Source: Delphinapterus leucas
Lineage: Eukaryota; Chordata; Mammalia; Artiodactyla; Monodontidae
Direction: 5' to 3'
Assembly: GCF_002288925.2 (NCBI RefSeq)
Contig: NW_022098031.1
Coordinates: forward strand, 7,920,354-7,984,353
Length of the DNA stretch: 64,000 nt
Of this stretch, positions 12,505 through 24,954 are shown piece by piece; the stretch's first letter is position 1, and each line of letters opens with the position of its first letter. The position numbers and the translations under genes were made by a program. Below the pieces are notes generated by a model, which worked only from the letters and a program-made list of their open reading frames with translations, ran no database searches and was not told where the DNA came from.

Positions 12505-12600
12505 AGGACACAGGTCATGCCATGTTCATCTCTGGGTTCCTGGTGCTTAGGAAAGCCTGGCACGTAATAGATGTTCAGTAACTGCTTTCTGGACTCAAGA
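12505..12600 (+). mobile_element. L2 LINE 3' end fragment
   Basis: The stretch ggttcctggtgcttaggaaagcctggcacgtaatagatgttcagtaac matches the L2 3' terminus pattern (cctggcacatagtaggtgctcaataa). Confidence 0.5.
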
Positions 12601-12684
12601 GAATCAAACAGAGATGGTGGGGTTCTACTGTACCATACAGAGGTGAATCTAAATGAATCCCAAGCATAGTCTTCCTAATTTCCA

Positions 12685-12830
12685 GTGTAGCATAAGGGCT
12701 TGGACTAGATCTTGGTTTTGCTATTTTCTAGTTGTGTGTCCATAGGGAAATGACCTGACTTCATTGATCTTTGGAATTGCCATCTGTAAAATGGTGACAA
12801 TCCTGCCTACCTCGTAGCCATGAGTGGAGT
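12685..12830 (+). mobile_element. MIR SINE
   Basis: Forward MIR core: ttttctagttgtgtgtccatagg, then ccatctgtaaaatggtgacaat, then ctgcctacctcgtagc. Confidence 0.55.
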
Positions 12831-13383
12831 GACGTCAGCCGAACAGAGCACATGTGGGAAATGTCAGAAAGGACATTTTTCCTTCTCTCCTGTGGTGGCT
12901 TCTCTACCTGTCAATAGATATAATTCTCGACATGGTGGTGAAGAGGTACAGCCAGTGGTTACCTCTTCCTTGCCTAAAATTCAGTCACTTTGAATTTCTT
13001 CTGAACTTGCAATTTTTAAAAGCAAATATTCCTAAAATAATTTTTTTCCCAGGTCACCTCCATCTTCCACACCTGAAAGTACCTAAGTGAGCTTCTCCCT
13101 GAGGACATGGCACTGAGGGACTATGAATTGTGACTCAGGTGTGGATGCTTATGAGTGCTAATTTTGGGTTACAGGCACCACACAAGGAAGGCAAACCTTG
13201 GCGAGGGTGGAGCGGTAGGGAAAAAAAGGGATCCTGCTTTGAGTCTGCTAAAATATATACATACACAAGCTAAAAGCTGTATCCCAAGTCACTACCATTA
13301 ATAGCCTAAGAGAACAACAGGGCTCTAGCAGGCACTTAGGTACAAATTTGGTTTCAAAATGCACAGGTTTTAAATAATGTATA

Positions 13384-13410
13384 GGGTTGTGTGCGGGGGC
13401 GGGGGGGCGG
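13384..13410 (+). other. G-rich tract, weak quadruplex candidate
   Basis: Runs of G3, G5 and G7 are separated by an 8-nt loop and a single C. It is weaker than the tract at 11118 because of the long first loop. Confidence 0.45.
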
Positions 13411-13889
13411 TTTATAGAATGTCTATTGTTAGAGTGCTCAGAGCTTTGGAGACAAAAGGCTCCCATAAAAAGTCCTAGGGGTTATTTTTGCTTTGAGGCA
13501 CCTCACAAAACTAGACACAGTATTGTGATTGAAAACTTGGGAGTCCAGGTCTAGGAACGTGGGCCTTGTAACTAAGGATGCTCTGGAATGTTACAAGGCA
13601 CCTCAGCCTCCACGTGAATTTAAGAGGTGGCAAGGAAGAGTAAACCTATTTGGTATTTATATAAAGCCTTTTTCTCTGCAAAGATCAAAGAATTATTTCA
13701 TCAGCCCTCACACAGGGAGGTTAAGTGGCTTACCAACAGTCACACTGAGAGCTGACAGTGGGGCCTGGAGTTTGGGCATGTGGTCCATAGGGCCTTCTGC
13801 CTGAGGATGCAGACAGAAGGATGCATCACTGCTCTGTAGTGAGGCACTTTCCCCTTCTTTTTCCCAGTGAAATAAAAGATGCCTCCTCT

Positions 13890-14102
13890 AGGGTTTCCCT
13901 GGTGGCGCAGTGGTTGGGGGTCCGCCTGCCGGTGCAGGGGACGCGGGTTCGTGCCCCGGTCTGGGGGGATCCCACATGCCGCGGAGCGACTAGGCCCGTG
14001 GGCCATGGCCACTGAGCCTACGCGTCCGGAGCCTGTGCTCCGCAATGGGAGGGGCCGTGGCCGGTGAGGGGCCCACGAAAAACAAAAACAAACAAACAAA
14101 CA
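13890..14102 (+). mobile_element. CHR-type SINE, short class
   Basis: Plus-strand copy between perfect 16-bp duplications aaaagatgcctcctct at 13874-13889 and 14103-14118. It has an (AAAC)n tail. The 3' part of the body (ggccgtggccggtgaggggcc) differs from the other copies. Confidence 0.95.
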
Positions 14103-14404
14103 AAAAGATGCCTCCTCTCGATAAAGGGGCAGACTAATGGTGGCCATGTGAAGATCAGAGGAGAGAGCGGGCTTCTAACAAAGCCTGGTAGTCGGACCGA
14201 ACGCTGGATGGGACAGCACAGCACTAGACCATCCAATAAGCACATCCAGTACTTAGGGTTGCGGCAAAGCAGGGCCACCAAATTCAAGAAAGAAAGTGTC
14301 ACTCTCAACTATCTTACATAAAATTTATAATTGGAAAATCAAGAAAGAAGCTATTCAACTTCAGCACATATACAAGTTTGAGTTTTCCTCTATAGTGTTA
14401 CTTT

Positions 14405-14670
14405 TGAATATAGAAGAGTGGTTAATCCAAAAGATGCCGGCACTACTCCCTGAGTTCAAATCCTGACTCCCCTATTTACCAGCTGTGTGACCATGAGCAA
14501 GTTAATTAAACTTTCTGTGTCTCAATTTCCTCATCCATAAATTCAGAATAATAATAGTAACTCACAAGTCAGAGGGTTGTTGTGATTATTGAGTTCATCC
14601 ACATACAACACTTAAAATAGTGCCTGCACATATTGATATATACATGTTGGCTATTAGTAGTAAAAAATAT
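14405..14670 (+). mobile_element. MIR SINE, nearly full length
   Basis: Forward MIR: gaagagtggttaatcc, then accagctgtgtgaccatgagcaag, then tcaatttcctcatcc, then gggttgttgtgattattgag. This is among the best preserved MIRs here. Confidence 0.7.
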
Positions 14671-16360
14671 ATTATTATTGCTTCTGCTGCTATTGTTGTT
14701 GTTGAACTTATCTATGTTGGAGAATGGAAGGGGTGAAAATATTCTCGGCTTAGGGCCTCTAACGTCTTAACTGACCCTGGGTGTAGCCCAAACCAAGTTT
14801 CTCCCGAGGGAGACAATGGCTGCTAAGCTTGGAGTGTGAGCTCCGGGTTAAAACTCAGGAAAGGGAGGCCAGATGGAATCAGCTTTCTGAGAACATGCCA
14901 TTTTCTGAGAATCGCTGGTACGATGCTGCTCTGCTCTCCTGAACAGCAAAATGATGATAGAACCATGGAGGAAGCCAGTTGGCTGGGCAGGAAGCCTGGC
15001 ACTGCGCTTGGCAGGGATGAGGGTGATCCATGGGAAAGAGCAAGTTTAAGCTAAACCAGAGCTCATAGGAATGAAGGTTAAACTCTATACAGCTCTGGCG
15101 TATCTTCCTGGCTCTTCAATAAGACCTTGCCCAGATGTGACTTTAGCAAGGCCCAATATTAAAAACACCCATCACGGTCAGGGCTTAAATCAGACAAGTT
15201 CACAGACCCAGAATCCCTCAGACGGCAGCAAGGAGGGAAAGTCGCAGAAGGAAAGGTCCTATCTTCCGCCTCATTACAGACCTAGGGAAAGGCATCTCTT
15301 CGATCAAGAGAGGGGCTGTCAATGTTTCTTATAAATTTGAAAGCCTGTGTCTTCACCTGCTGGTATTGTTATTTAACAGATAATGTCAGGATTAATGACT
15401 GAGCCACAGGAAAAGGAAATGAATGACATCTGCCAGTTTTAGAGCGGGTTCTGTTCTAGTAAGCAAGGGCTAAGCATAAAATTCACTTGCTTAGCTTAGA
15501 AATAGATGAAAACTAAAGTTAGAAATAATTCACTTTTATTTTTCTTGTAAAAGTGGAACACAGCAGCAATGATAAGAAAAATCACCTGACTGTAAAACCT
15601 TTTTTAAACTTTAAAAGTTATATTTAAAAATAACATTAACGGCCCCTAAAGTGTCCAACTATGACAAGAAAGATTTTCCTTAACGCAGATGCATTTAGTT
15701 GCATTATGGCAGTAAACACTGCAATATGAGTTAATGGTGACATGACTTTTTTCCTAGTGGTGAAAGTTTGCTCTCTGATTTGAAAAGTGACACGGCGGGA
15801 AAGAGCAGAAGAAGACAGACCCGCATCAGTCTGTACTGAATCATCAATCATCCCAATGCCGCCCTGAATCCGAAACTCCCTGGCTGAATAAGCTTATGCT
15901 ATGCTGTGCAAAGGATATTTCTGTTACTAGTATATTAAGCACAACATCTGAAAAACAAAACAGAAAGCATATTTTTTAGTGTTTTCATTAAAACATTTTT
16001 TTAAAGGGATTTCTGGCGCAAAATGGCACTATTACTTTGGCGATAGCTCTACTGGAAAGACAGATATTGTACTGGCTTGACCTCCAAGAACTGATGTTGA
16101 AGAACGTTTGTTTATATTGAAAATGCCTGGTTGCTTCTCCCTGAGCAGAGGACAAGGGGTAAGAGGGTTGTGCTATGGATGTGTGTTTCAACACTGCTCT
16201 GGGCAATGTTTTATGTTCCAAAGGTACAGAACCTTGAGGCATCTGGCCACCTCTGGTCTTCATCCAGAAATCTAGATGGGATGGGTGGGTTTGGCCTATA
16301 TTGGAGAGAACAAGACTGGATTATAATAATACCTTAGAAAATAGGACCTTCTTGCCTTAC

Positions 16361-16503
16361 CCTCCTTCATTTCCAAGACCTCTGTCAGTCCACACAGCTT
16401 CTGAAGAAAAGTATGAGATTTGACCCCAGGAAAATATGGTTTGATTAAGCCGTATTTCTTATTAAAGAGCTCTGCACTTCTAAGATACCACTGGCCGTCA
16501 GGA
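16361..16503 (-). other. Exon-like open segment in TPH2 intron 7 (cryptic exon candidate)
   Basis: On the TPH2 sense strand a 143-bp segment is preceded by TTTTATCTGTAG and followed by GTAAGG, which are plausible splice sites. It is open in the frame exon 7 would impose (start PDGQWYLRSAELF, end LTEVLEMKEG), within a longer 189-codon open stretch (16296-16865). One opening base completes the codon left by exon 7. Because 143 is not a multiple of three, joining to exon 8 would shift that exon's frame to a stop, so inclusion should truncate the enzyme. I do not recognise the peptide. It could be chance. Confidence 0.3.
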
Positions 16504-17859
16504 CTACAGATAAAATTGAAAGTCATATACACAAGTACATGTGCACATGCAAATTCAGTGAGCAAGTATTTAACATCCACCTTGCACAAAACACATTCAA
16601 GAAGTCTGTTGAAACTGTGAAGAAAAGAGACCACAGATCCCCTAGAAGGAAGTGTCCGGGGAGGAAAAGCCAAATGACCTAAAGAGGAACTGGGGGTGGG
16701 CAGGTAGGATGCATATGACAGGTGAAAATCCAAAGCGCCCTCTGAACACCAGAAGGCTGACATCAGAGACGAGACCAGGCCAGGCAAGACCAAGGAGTGA
16801 GGGAAAGATACCTCCCTCCAACTCTCTTCTCCCTGCAGTGTGCCCAAGACCAGTTTAGGAAACACACTGGATCTCCACCGCCCCTCTCCAGCAAGAATCT
16901 TCTAGAGGCAAATCCAGAGATGCTCCTACCACTGTTCTGGTGCACTGTCCTCCCCCTCACTTCAGACATGCACAGCACACCCACACACAGGACAGTCCTG
17001 CAGGGACCTGCACCACTGCTTGCCAATTTCAGAGCGTATCTTCTTGATCACATTTAAGAAGTTCAAATATAACTGAGAACACATCACAGACTGACACTGT
17101 TTTTTAAGAGAGGGCAATGAGCTTTGCTACTGTTAAGGTGAGACTATATTCAGGGTTTGTTACCCAAAGGGGGAAAATGTCTTCTTAGCACCATGTGAAG
17201 TGCAGTTGGGTCTCTCTCTTTTTCCTTCCCTCCCTCTGCCTCTGTCTCTCTCTCTCTTATTTTCATAAGGGGGAGGTGGGGACAAGCTTCACATTTCCTT
17301 TCCCTCGTCTCCTTCAGCTTCACAGTGAACAACAACTTTTTTCTTTTGAAATGATCTTCATTCCCAAAGCAAAACAGATGAGCAAAACAGGTTGCCCCTC
17401 CTGGGTATGATTTATTCTGGTCCAAGTGACCTATCCTCACAGCCTCAACTGGTGTCTAAAATCCCACCATTAATGGTTCATGACTTTGCCTGAAGACACT
17501 GAATATATAAAAATGCCTTATTGATGGAGGAGTGTCCAGCAGCAGTTCTTGAAATCAAAGTAGAGCTGCAGGAAGGAGTGGAGGGGCTGCAGCCCTGCAG
17601 ATGGAGGTGCTACCACCACACAGGGTGCAGCCAGGACTTCCCCTGTTCTCTTCACTCCACAGATCTCAGACTCAGCCTGGGACTCTGTGCATGTCTCAAA
17701 CCTGGCACCTCCTGGTGGCAGTGGCATTCACGGCTTCAGTCCACTGTGGACTCAGTTTTTACTTTATATGCCAGGTTCGGGGATCCACTCCAACCTCAGT
17801 CTGGATCTTCTTGTTCCCGTATTGCCTTTGCCAGCTGGCCTTGAGTTAATCACAGTCTG

Positions 17860-18300
17860 ATGAAGGAGACTGACACATGAACAAATAATTACCATGCAGT
17901 GTTGTAAGTGTTAAAATACAAGTAAGGAAAAGTACTACAGGAATATCTAGCTCTGCCTGGGAAAGTCTTCACAGAAAAGATTGCTACTGAGCTGTAATCC
18001 TGAGAATTAAAATGATTTCACAAGAGTCATTCCAGGCCAAATGAACCACCTGCGCTGGCTCATGCCTGTGCAAAAGCAAGAACAGGCTCATGGGGATGGT
18101 GAGAAGTCCAGTATGGCTGGAGCATAAGGTTTTGGAGGGGGTAGAAAGAGAGACAGAAGATGTGATTTGATGATATCAAACATTTTTTACTTTTTCCTTG
18201 TATGTAACAGGGAACCAACAGAGGTCAAACCAGGGAAGGCTACAGTCAGATTGGTGTTTTAGAAAGGAAACAAAGTCTACAGGTTGCTTCTAAGAGAAAA
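17860..18300 (+). mobile_element. Ancient LINE-like repeat, family not named
   Basis: Resembles a common old mammalian repeat with phrases such as 'ggcattccaggcagaggaacagc... agtatggctggagcataag'. Related text recurs at about 24420-24900 and 28165-28270. I recognise the pattern but cannot assign the family. Confidence 0.35.
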
Positions 18301-18346
18301 ATAACTGTCAGACAGAACAACAATGACCTGCCAAATTGCTTCTTCT

Positions 18347-18552
18347 CAAACAGTGGTTCTCACTGGGGAAGATGTGTCCCCCTGGGGACATCTGGCAGTT
18401 TCTGGAGACATCTTTGGTTGTCACACCTGGCATGGGTGGGAGTGTACTCTTGACGTCTAGCAGGTAGAGGCCAGGGATGCTGCTAAACATCCTACCACAA
18501 CAAAGCACTATTTGGCTCAAAATATCCATAGTGCCAAGGTTGAGAAACCCTG
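18347..18552 (+). mobile_element. MER20 hAT-Charlie DNA transposon
   Basis: Begins aacagtggttctcac and ends aggttgagaaaccctg, the two inverted ends. The body has ggggacatctggcagtttctggagac and gtagaggccagggatgctgctaaac. At about 206 bp it is close to the roughly 219-bp MER20 consensus. Confidence 0.8.
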
Positions 18553-19599
18553 TTCTAAAAGATAAAGTGGCCAGAGGGTGCAATATGACACAGACCACAA
18601 TGGACTTCCCAGAGAAGCAAAGAGGAGAGCAGGGGATTGGGGGGATGGCTTCTCAAATGTTTGTCCTGCCACTATTCGAATACCAGGTGATGCTCGCACA
18701 CCCATGTAACTTAGAGCTCTGTCTCTTTCCCTGTCATTCCACTGAGTGAGAGGGATGCTCTTACTGGAATAACCTTGAATTTGACCCAATTGATTTTTTT
18801 TTTAAAGAAATCATTTGTAAACTTCAATACTCGGTTAGTGACAAAGTTGCTTGCGATCACAGCTGATCAAAATAAGTAGCTATGCGACAACAGTGTGCAG
18901 AATCCCTGCCTCAGGCAGTGCTCCAAGGCAGAAAGAGCCTCACTTCTAGCAGAATCAGTGACCTTTCAATCCAAGTAGAAACACAGGGAAAAGCAACTCT
19001 TCCCACCAAGAAAATCAGGAGTCACTGATTCTCCAGGACTTCCTCCACTGTCCTCCAGGCCAGAACCTCCCCAGGGAAGCAACCCAATCTACCACTGCTT
19101 TTTAAATTCAAGCCCCAGTACCTGACCAGTTTTAAAATGTAAAATGGTAAAAACAACCTATGTTTAACACCCCATATGTGTTGAGAGCTAGGCTATCAAA
19201 ATACATTCTTCCCAGACTGAAGAGGAAAATAACAAAATTCTTTTTTCGGATAATGTATTTTCACTCCTTTCACTCCCATTTCTAGCTGCCTCTTCAGGGC
19301 CCGCCTCTGTCTCATTAGTGCTGCCTCAACTACAACAGTTCAGCAATTAGAAGCAGTTACTTGGAAGCCGCGTACAAGCACCAAACACAGGAGCCAAGCT
19401 GAACTTCACAAATTGGAGAAGCTGCCCTCTTGGCTCTCAATAGAGGAAATGGGACTGCATTTCAAAGACAATGCCTGCGAAAGTGCTTGGGCAGGAAACA
19501 GCACTCCCGATCTAGTGTTTCATAGATTCAAACTACAGCATGTGGCTGGGAAGAGACTTGGGACTTTGTTATACATACGCATTAAAGGGACCTTTACAG

Positions 19600-19800
19600 A
19601 GAATTGTGTCTGCACAGAGTATATCTGGAAGGACGCAGTGGAAACTGGTAGCGGTGGTTGCCCCTGGGGAGGATGCAACAGGTGTCAAGGGAGCAGAAGA
19701 GGGAAAAAAGTCACTGTTCAGAGCGTGCCCTTTCGTAAGCTTTGAATGCTAAATCATGTGCATGTGTTACCTACTCATAAAATCATAACAATAATTTAAG
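19600..19800 (+). mobile_element. Possible L1 3' tail fragment
   Basis: The order 'ctggtagcggtggttgcccctggggag ... gtgcatgtgttacctactcataa' resembles L1 3' UTR ends ('ggttacctctgggga ... acatgtattacttttataa'). It is very diverged. Confidence 0.35.
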
Positions 19801-20180
19801 AATCAAATGAATGATATAAAACCCACAAAAAGGAGCCTGCCAAAACAACCCCAAGGTAGTGAATCCCGAGTTTCCATGCTCTGACTTAGCTTCCTCTTGA
19901 CTGTGTGGTCAGAGGAGTCATGGAAGAAGAAAACACTCAGATCGATAGCAGGAGGTCTAATTCACTTCTGAACTCTCAGCTCTTATTTCCAACTGCCAGG
20001 GGCTTCTCCAACTGGAGGTCCCACCCATGGGCCCCTCAAAGACAGGATGCTCCAAACCCAAATCCTCCTCTTTGCTCCCTCTTTTATTCCCTCTTGCCTC
20101 CAAGCCTAATCCCCCTCCAATATTTTAGAAAAAAACTACCCATTCAGCTTCCCAATCTATTGATAAAAACCTTAGCATTG

Positions 20181-20398
20181 GGCTTCCCTGGTGGCGCAGT
20201 GGTTGAGAGTCCGCCTGCTGATGCAGGGGATGCGGGTTCGTGCCCTGGTCCGGGAAGATCCCACGTGCCGCGGAGCGGCTGGGCCCGTGAGCCATGGCTG
20301 CTGAGCCTGTGCGTCCGGAGCCTGTGCTCCGTCCGCAACGGGAGAGGCCCCAACAGTGAGAGGCCCGCGTACCCGCAAAAACAAACAAACAAACAAAC
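20181..20398 (+). mobile_element. CHR-type SINE, short class
   Basis: Plus-strand copy flanked by perfect 15-bp duplications aaaaccttagcattg at 20166-20180 and 20399-20413. It has an (AAAC)n tail. Confidence 0.95.
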
Positions 20399-20419
20399 AA
20401 AACCTTAGCATTGCCTTAG

Positions 20420-21175
20420 GGACCCTCTCATCTCCTGGCCCTCATTATAGTCACCAAATACTGTTAATTCCATCTTGATGATCTTTCTCAGAGGTGACCT
20501 CTCGTCCTATCCCACTGATGGCTTATAAACTGTATCCCTTCACTGGAATGGGAGCTCCTGCTGGTTTTCCAGCTAGTTCATTCTCCATACTTCCAAGTCC
20601 CCACCCTCATCATCCTTCTCAAAGATGATTATCTGATCATGCTTAGGAGCCTTGGACAGCTCCCTGCTGCCTACAGAATTAAGCCCAAAGGTCCTGTTTT
20701 GACAAATGACTGCTTACATTGTGGACAGAAGAGTCATTTCATCCCTAACACATACCTATGTTCTGGCCCCTCTAAAGTAACAAGCCTTGTTCATTTATGC
20801 CTCTTTTGTGCCTCCACATCTTTGTACTGGTTGTTTTCCTTGACTTGAAAGCTTTCCCCTCCCTCCCCACTCGGCTTTATCCAAAAAAGAAATTCCTACC
20901 CACCCTTCTAGACCCCCACTAATTTTTCACTTTCTCTGAAATGCCTTTCGGGACTGTTCCCTCCCCTTTGCCCCTCTGATACTCTGCACACACACACCCT
21001 TACAGGCCTAAACACATTCTTTCATAATTATTTATGTTTCTATCTCCCCTGCCAGAATGCGAGAGGCTTTAAGAAAACAGCTGCGACATTTTATTCATCT
21101 TTGAATCCGCTGTACCTCCGTGCTAGCACTGCACATAAATGTATGCTGAATGAATTGGTTGAAAGTACTTTGGTA
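20420..21175 (+). mobile_element. L2 LINE 3' region
   Basis: Typical L2 order: gacagctccctgctgcctacagaattaagcccaaagg, then a C/T-rich part, then gccagaatgcgagaggcttt, then tttattcatctttgaatccgctgtacc, ending in aatgtatgctgaatgaattgg. The element has decayed and its frame is broken. Confidence 0.6.
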
Positions 21176-21836
21176 AAAATGTAACACATTATTCCCCCAA
21201 TTTTATAGACCTCTGTGGCTAAAATCTCATCTCTTTGCCCTCTCTCTCTGCATACATTTTGGTAGCTACCACGGGTCTCAGGAGGGCCAGTTATTCAAAG
21301 GCAACTAACAAAGTGCCTGCTATTTGTAAACCCTCTGGGCTAGATTTAGAGATTGCCTTTCTTAGCTCTGACAGCTCTCCTTTGAGCATTCATCCACTCT
21401 AAGAAGCATTTCTCTCCCGGTGTCTGGAGTCCTATAAGTAACCTTTGTTTACCCTGAAAACACTTTCAGGGATGCTGAAAGGAGCTAAAAAAAGAAAAGA
21501 ACAATGTAGTGACCCTTCCGGGTACCCAGCTGGTCAGTGAGCCTCTGTCCCCTAGGAAGAGGAGGGGACTTCGGAGACTCAGCTCTAATCCCCGCCCACT
21601 TCTGTCACCATCAGCTACTTTACTGCGCTCTCCTCCCCAGTGAAGACCCTGGCAGCCCATTAATCACAAGACTACTCAGGTAAAACAGCATCATAAGCAA
21701 AGTGATAACCTCGGCGGCCTAAGGAACAGTGGTCTTTAGCGTTCCTGGACCCAATTTACTCTCAAGTGAAGTGAGCCCTGACCACTTTCCAATGTGGCGG
21801 TCTCCATCCAGCCCAGCTTTACAGTGTGGGTACTCA

Positions 21837-21998
<162 letters not shown>

Positions 21999-22309
21999 CT
22001 AAATTTTAACCCGACAGGACTTGATGGTCCAAGCAGGGCTTCCTATTATTTATAAGGCTGTTTTAGAAACAAAGTAATCAACGTCCTAAAACTCTTGACA
22101 ATTGAATGACATACACTGTTAACAGCTATCGTGTTTGTGGTTTCGGATGACTAAAATACACTCACGAATGATGGTTTCCAGGGGCATAAGACATTCATTA
22201 AAATGGAAGGAAAGGCAAAAAAAACCTTTAAGGATTTAAATTCAGAGGTTGAATTAGGATAAGAAAGCTCAAATACACAGGAGAAGATTACAATCTAAAG
22301 TGATGTAAA

Positions 22310-22435
22310 CTAAATTTTTGGTGGTGAGCACAAGGCAGTGTACATAGAAGTAGAAATATAAGGTTGTACATGTGAAACTTATATAATATTCTAAACCAAT
22401 GTGACCTCAATAAGAAATAATTTTTTAAAAATACA
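22310..22435 (+). mobile_element. L1 LINE 3' UTR tail
   Basis: The order 'tttttggtggtgagcacaaggcagtgtacatagaag ... atgtgaaacttatataat ... ccaatgtgacctcaataag' matches the extreme 3' end of mammalian L1 elements, followed by an A-rich run. Confidence 0.6.
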
Positions 22436-22439
22436 TCAG

Positions 22440-22748
22440 ATGCAAAAGACTACATATGTTGTGATTCTATTTATATGATGTCCAGAAGAGGAATATCTAT
22501 AGATAGAAAGTAAATCAGTGGTTGCCCAGGGCTAGGGGTAGGAACAAGGATTGACCATAAAGGGGCAAAAGAAAACTTTTTGCAATGATGGAAATGTTGT
22601 AAAACTGAATTGCTGTGATGGTTACACAACTCTATAAATTTACTACCATCACTGAATTGTACAGTTACAGTGGGTAAATTTTATGTTATGTCAACTATAC
22701 CTCAATGAATGAAGCTGCTAAAAAATATAAATAATAAATAAATAAAGT
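22440..22748 (+). mobile_element. Second L1 LINE 3' end, older subfamily
   Basis: Reads gattctatttatatgatgtccagaa, then aatcagtggttgcccagggctagggg, then gggtaaattttatgttatg, then aactatacctcaat, ending in an A-rich tail. It lies directly after another L1 tail. Confidence 0.7.
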
Positions 22749-23744
22749 GATGCTTACTACAGATTACCTGATATCTTTCTAAAGACACACCTAGATAGGG
22801 ATTCTTTCTGTGTGTATGTGGTCAGTGAACACAAAGCTAATTCACCCCCTTGACGGGCATCCTGGAATCAGTTCACACGACAGCTTTCTATTGTCAAAAC
22901 CACCTAACCCCTTCATTCCACATTGCAATATCCCATTTCTGTGATATTATGAAAACAATTATATTAATTACTGCAGTTTGAAAAGGTACTCGAAGGCTCT
23001 GCATGCTTTGTTGGTTTATGGTAAGAGGAAAAAAACAAAATAAGCAGAATACAATAAAATCTATGAAATCAGCCTAGACTGCTAACCCAGTTAAGGACTG
23101 CTTAATACTTCCTGCTCATGAAGGCCCAGAAAATTTCAACAGGAGGGGGTCTTCTTCTGATATCAGCACTGTAAAGGTTCCCATTCTGAAAATCTCAGCT
23201 CATTAGAAGAGCATCTCAGAATGGTTAGAAATGGTTTTGAAAGATAAAAACCAATTAAGCGTATAAAACAAGTCCACTCTGGGATTCTGGGTACCTACAA
23301 GGAAATAACCCTGTTCTCAGGCCTCCTCAGACCTGTAATTCTAACAGTGTTCAGTTCATTCCAAAAGTTCTCAGGCGGATTGATTGCTCTCCACTGAAAA
23401 TCAAAAAGATAAGTGTATTTTTTTCTTTTTGAATTTTATGTCAATTAAGCCAGTATCCCACATGTGGGGTACAGGGGAAGCATCCTTTAGTTTAATAGTT
23501 ATGTATTTTATTTTCTTATAAATTTAAAAATATATGTATCTATCACATCAAGAAATTTGAATTTGTGACTACCATTGCTTAAAAGTTTCCTATTAAAATA
23601 AATTTGGTATTTTAAAAGTGAGTCAATTAAAAGAAATAAAAATACACACATTTACATTGTGCTTGCTGTGTACCAATGAATGATGCAAACTGAGTGCCCA
23701 GTACCCAGTTCATCAAAGGTGTGAAAATCAATAACAATAATAGT

Positions 23745-23985
23745 AGTAATAGTAACTAAAACTCTGCTATGCTTAATATGTGTCAAGCAATAACTTTAGG
23801 GCTTTAAGGTATATCAATTAGTTTCCCCTCCCAACCCTGTAAGGTAGATAAAATTATTTCTCTGTTTGCAGAGAGGAAACTGAGGCACAAAGAAGTTAAG
23901 GCAATTCATCTATCTAAGGTCACACAGCCAGGAACCGGCAGAGCCATGACTCAACCCCAGGCATTCTGCATCCAGAAACTGTACT
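23745..23985 (-). mobile_element. MIR SINE
   Basis: Reverse MIR: gcagagaggaaactgaggcac, then taaggtcacacagccagg, then gcagagccatgactcaaccccagg. Confidence 0.7.
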
Positions 23986-24419
23986 GTACTGTACCCCTCA
24001 TAAAAGTATTAAGTTGGGTGACAGATACAGCAAAACTTACGAGATGGTAATCTAATTCCTGGGGTTTGAGAAACAAAGCAGTAAAAAGCATCCCCACATA
24101 GGAATAATCAAGACCATGGTAAATATATAATACGCACATAACTCCATGGGAAACAGAGGGACATGCCAGAGGCAGGGCCGTTAGGGAGAATATAATCTAG
24201 TTAAACAACAGCATAAGGCATTATGCATTTAGGCGCTAATTAAATGACACTGATCACTGGTCCTCAATCTCTTTCTCTCGGTAACAAGTATCATGGATGA
24301 CATCCACGCAGGGGGCCCTCCCATCATGCTAAGTGTGGTTCTCAGTGGACCAGCTGTCAGGCCATGCCTACCTCTCTCCTGATACACACATGAGCTAGGA
24401 TGAAACTGTGGTGGCTCCT

Positions 24420-24900
24420 ATGATGAGGATTCATAAAGAAGGCAGGACTTGCTCTGAGCCTTGAAGAACAGGTAGAATCTGAGCAGGTGAAGGAATGGCT
24501 TTTCTAGCAAGGCACAGAGCCTAAGCAGTGGTATGAAGACCCACAGCTGGAACAGAGGGTTTGTGCAGTGCAGTCATAGCAGCAGACATAAACGGTTATA
24601 ATAAGTACCTACCTAATAGCCTCGATTTTGCCTCTTGGCCCACAAAGTCTAAAATATTGACTATCTATCTGGCCTTTTACAAAAAAATAAAAAGTTCGCC
24701 AACCCCAGTAAAATCAAAGGGGAGCCACTGATAGCTTCCGAGCAGAGATGTCAGGAACGAAGAGATGCTTTAGGAAGCTTCATCTGGAAACAGTGGGCAG
24801 GCGAGTAGAGAGGAGAAGAAACAGGTGTCAAGGATGCAGTGATGGGGACCTCAATGTGGATGGTAGCAGCGGAATGGAAAGAAAAGGACAGGTTCACCAT
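24420..24900 (+). mobile_element. Ancient LINE-like repeat, interrupted
   Basis: Same unnamed family as at 17860: 'gcaggacttgctctgagccttgaagaac ... ggagccactgatagcttccgagcag'. A hAT relic lies within it at about 24610-24706. Confidence 0.35.
24610..24706 (-). mobile_element. hAT-type DNA transposon fragment
   Basis: A piece of the 'ggtcagcaaact' family: cttggcccacaaagtctaaaatattg, then tctggccttttac, then aagttcgccaacccc, which keeps one terminal repeat. Confidence 0.5.
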
Positions 24901-24954
24901 GGGTCACAAAGCTAGAAGTGGCAATACCTGGAGACTGGGGTAAGCTCAGTCCTA

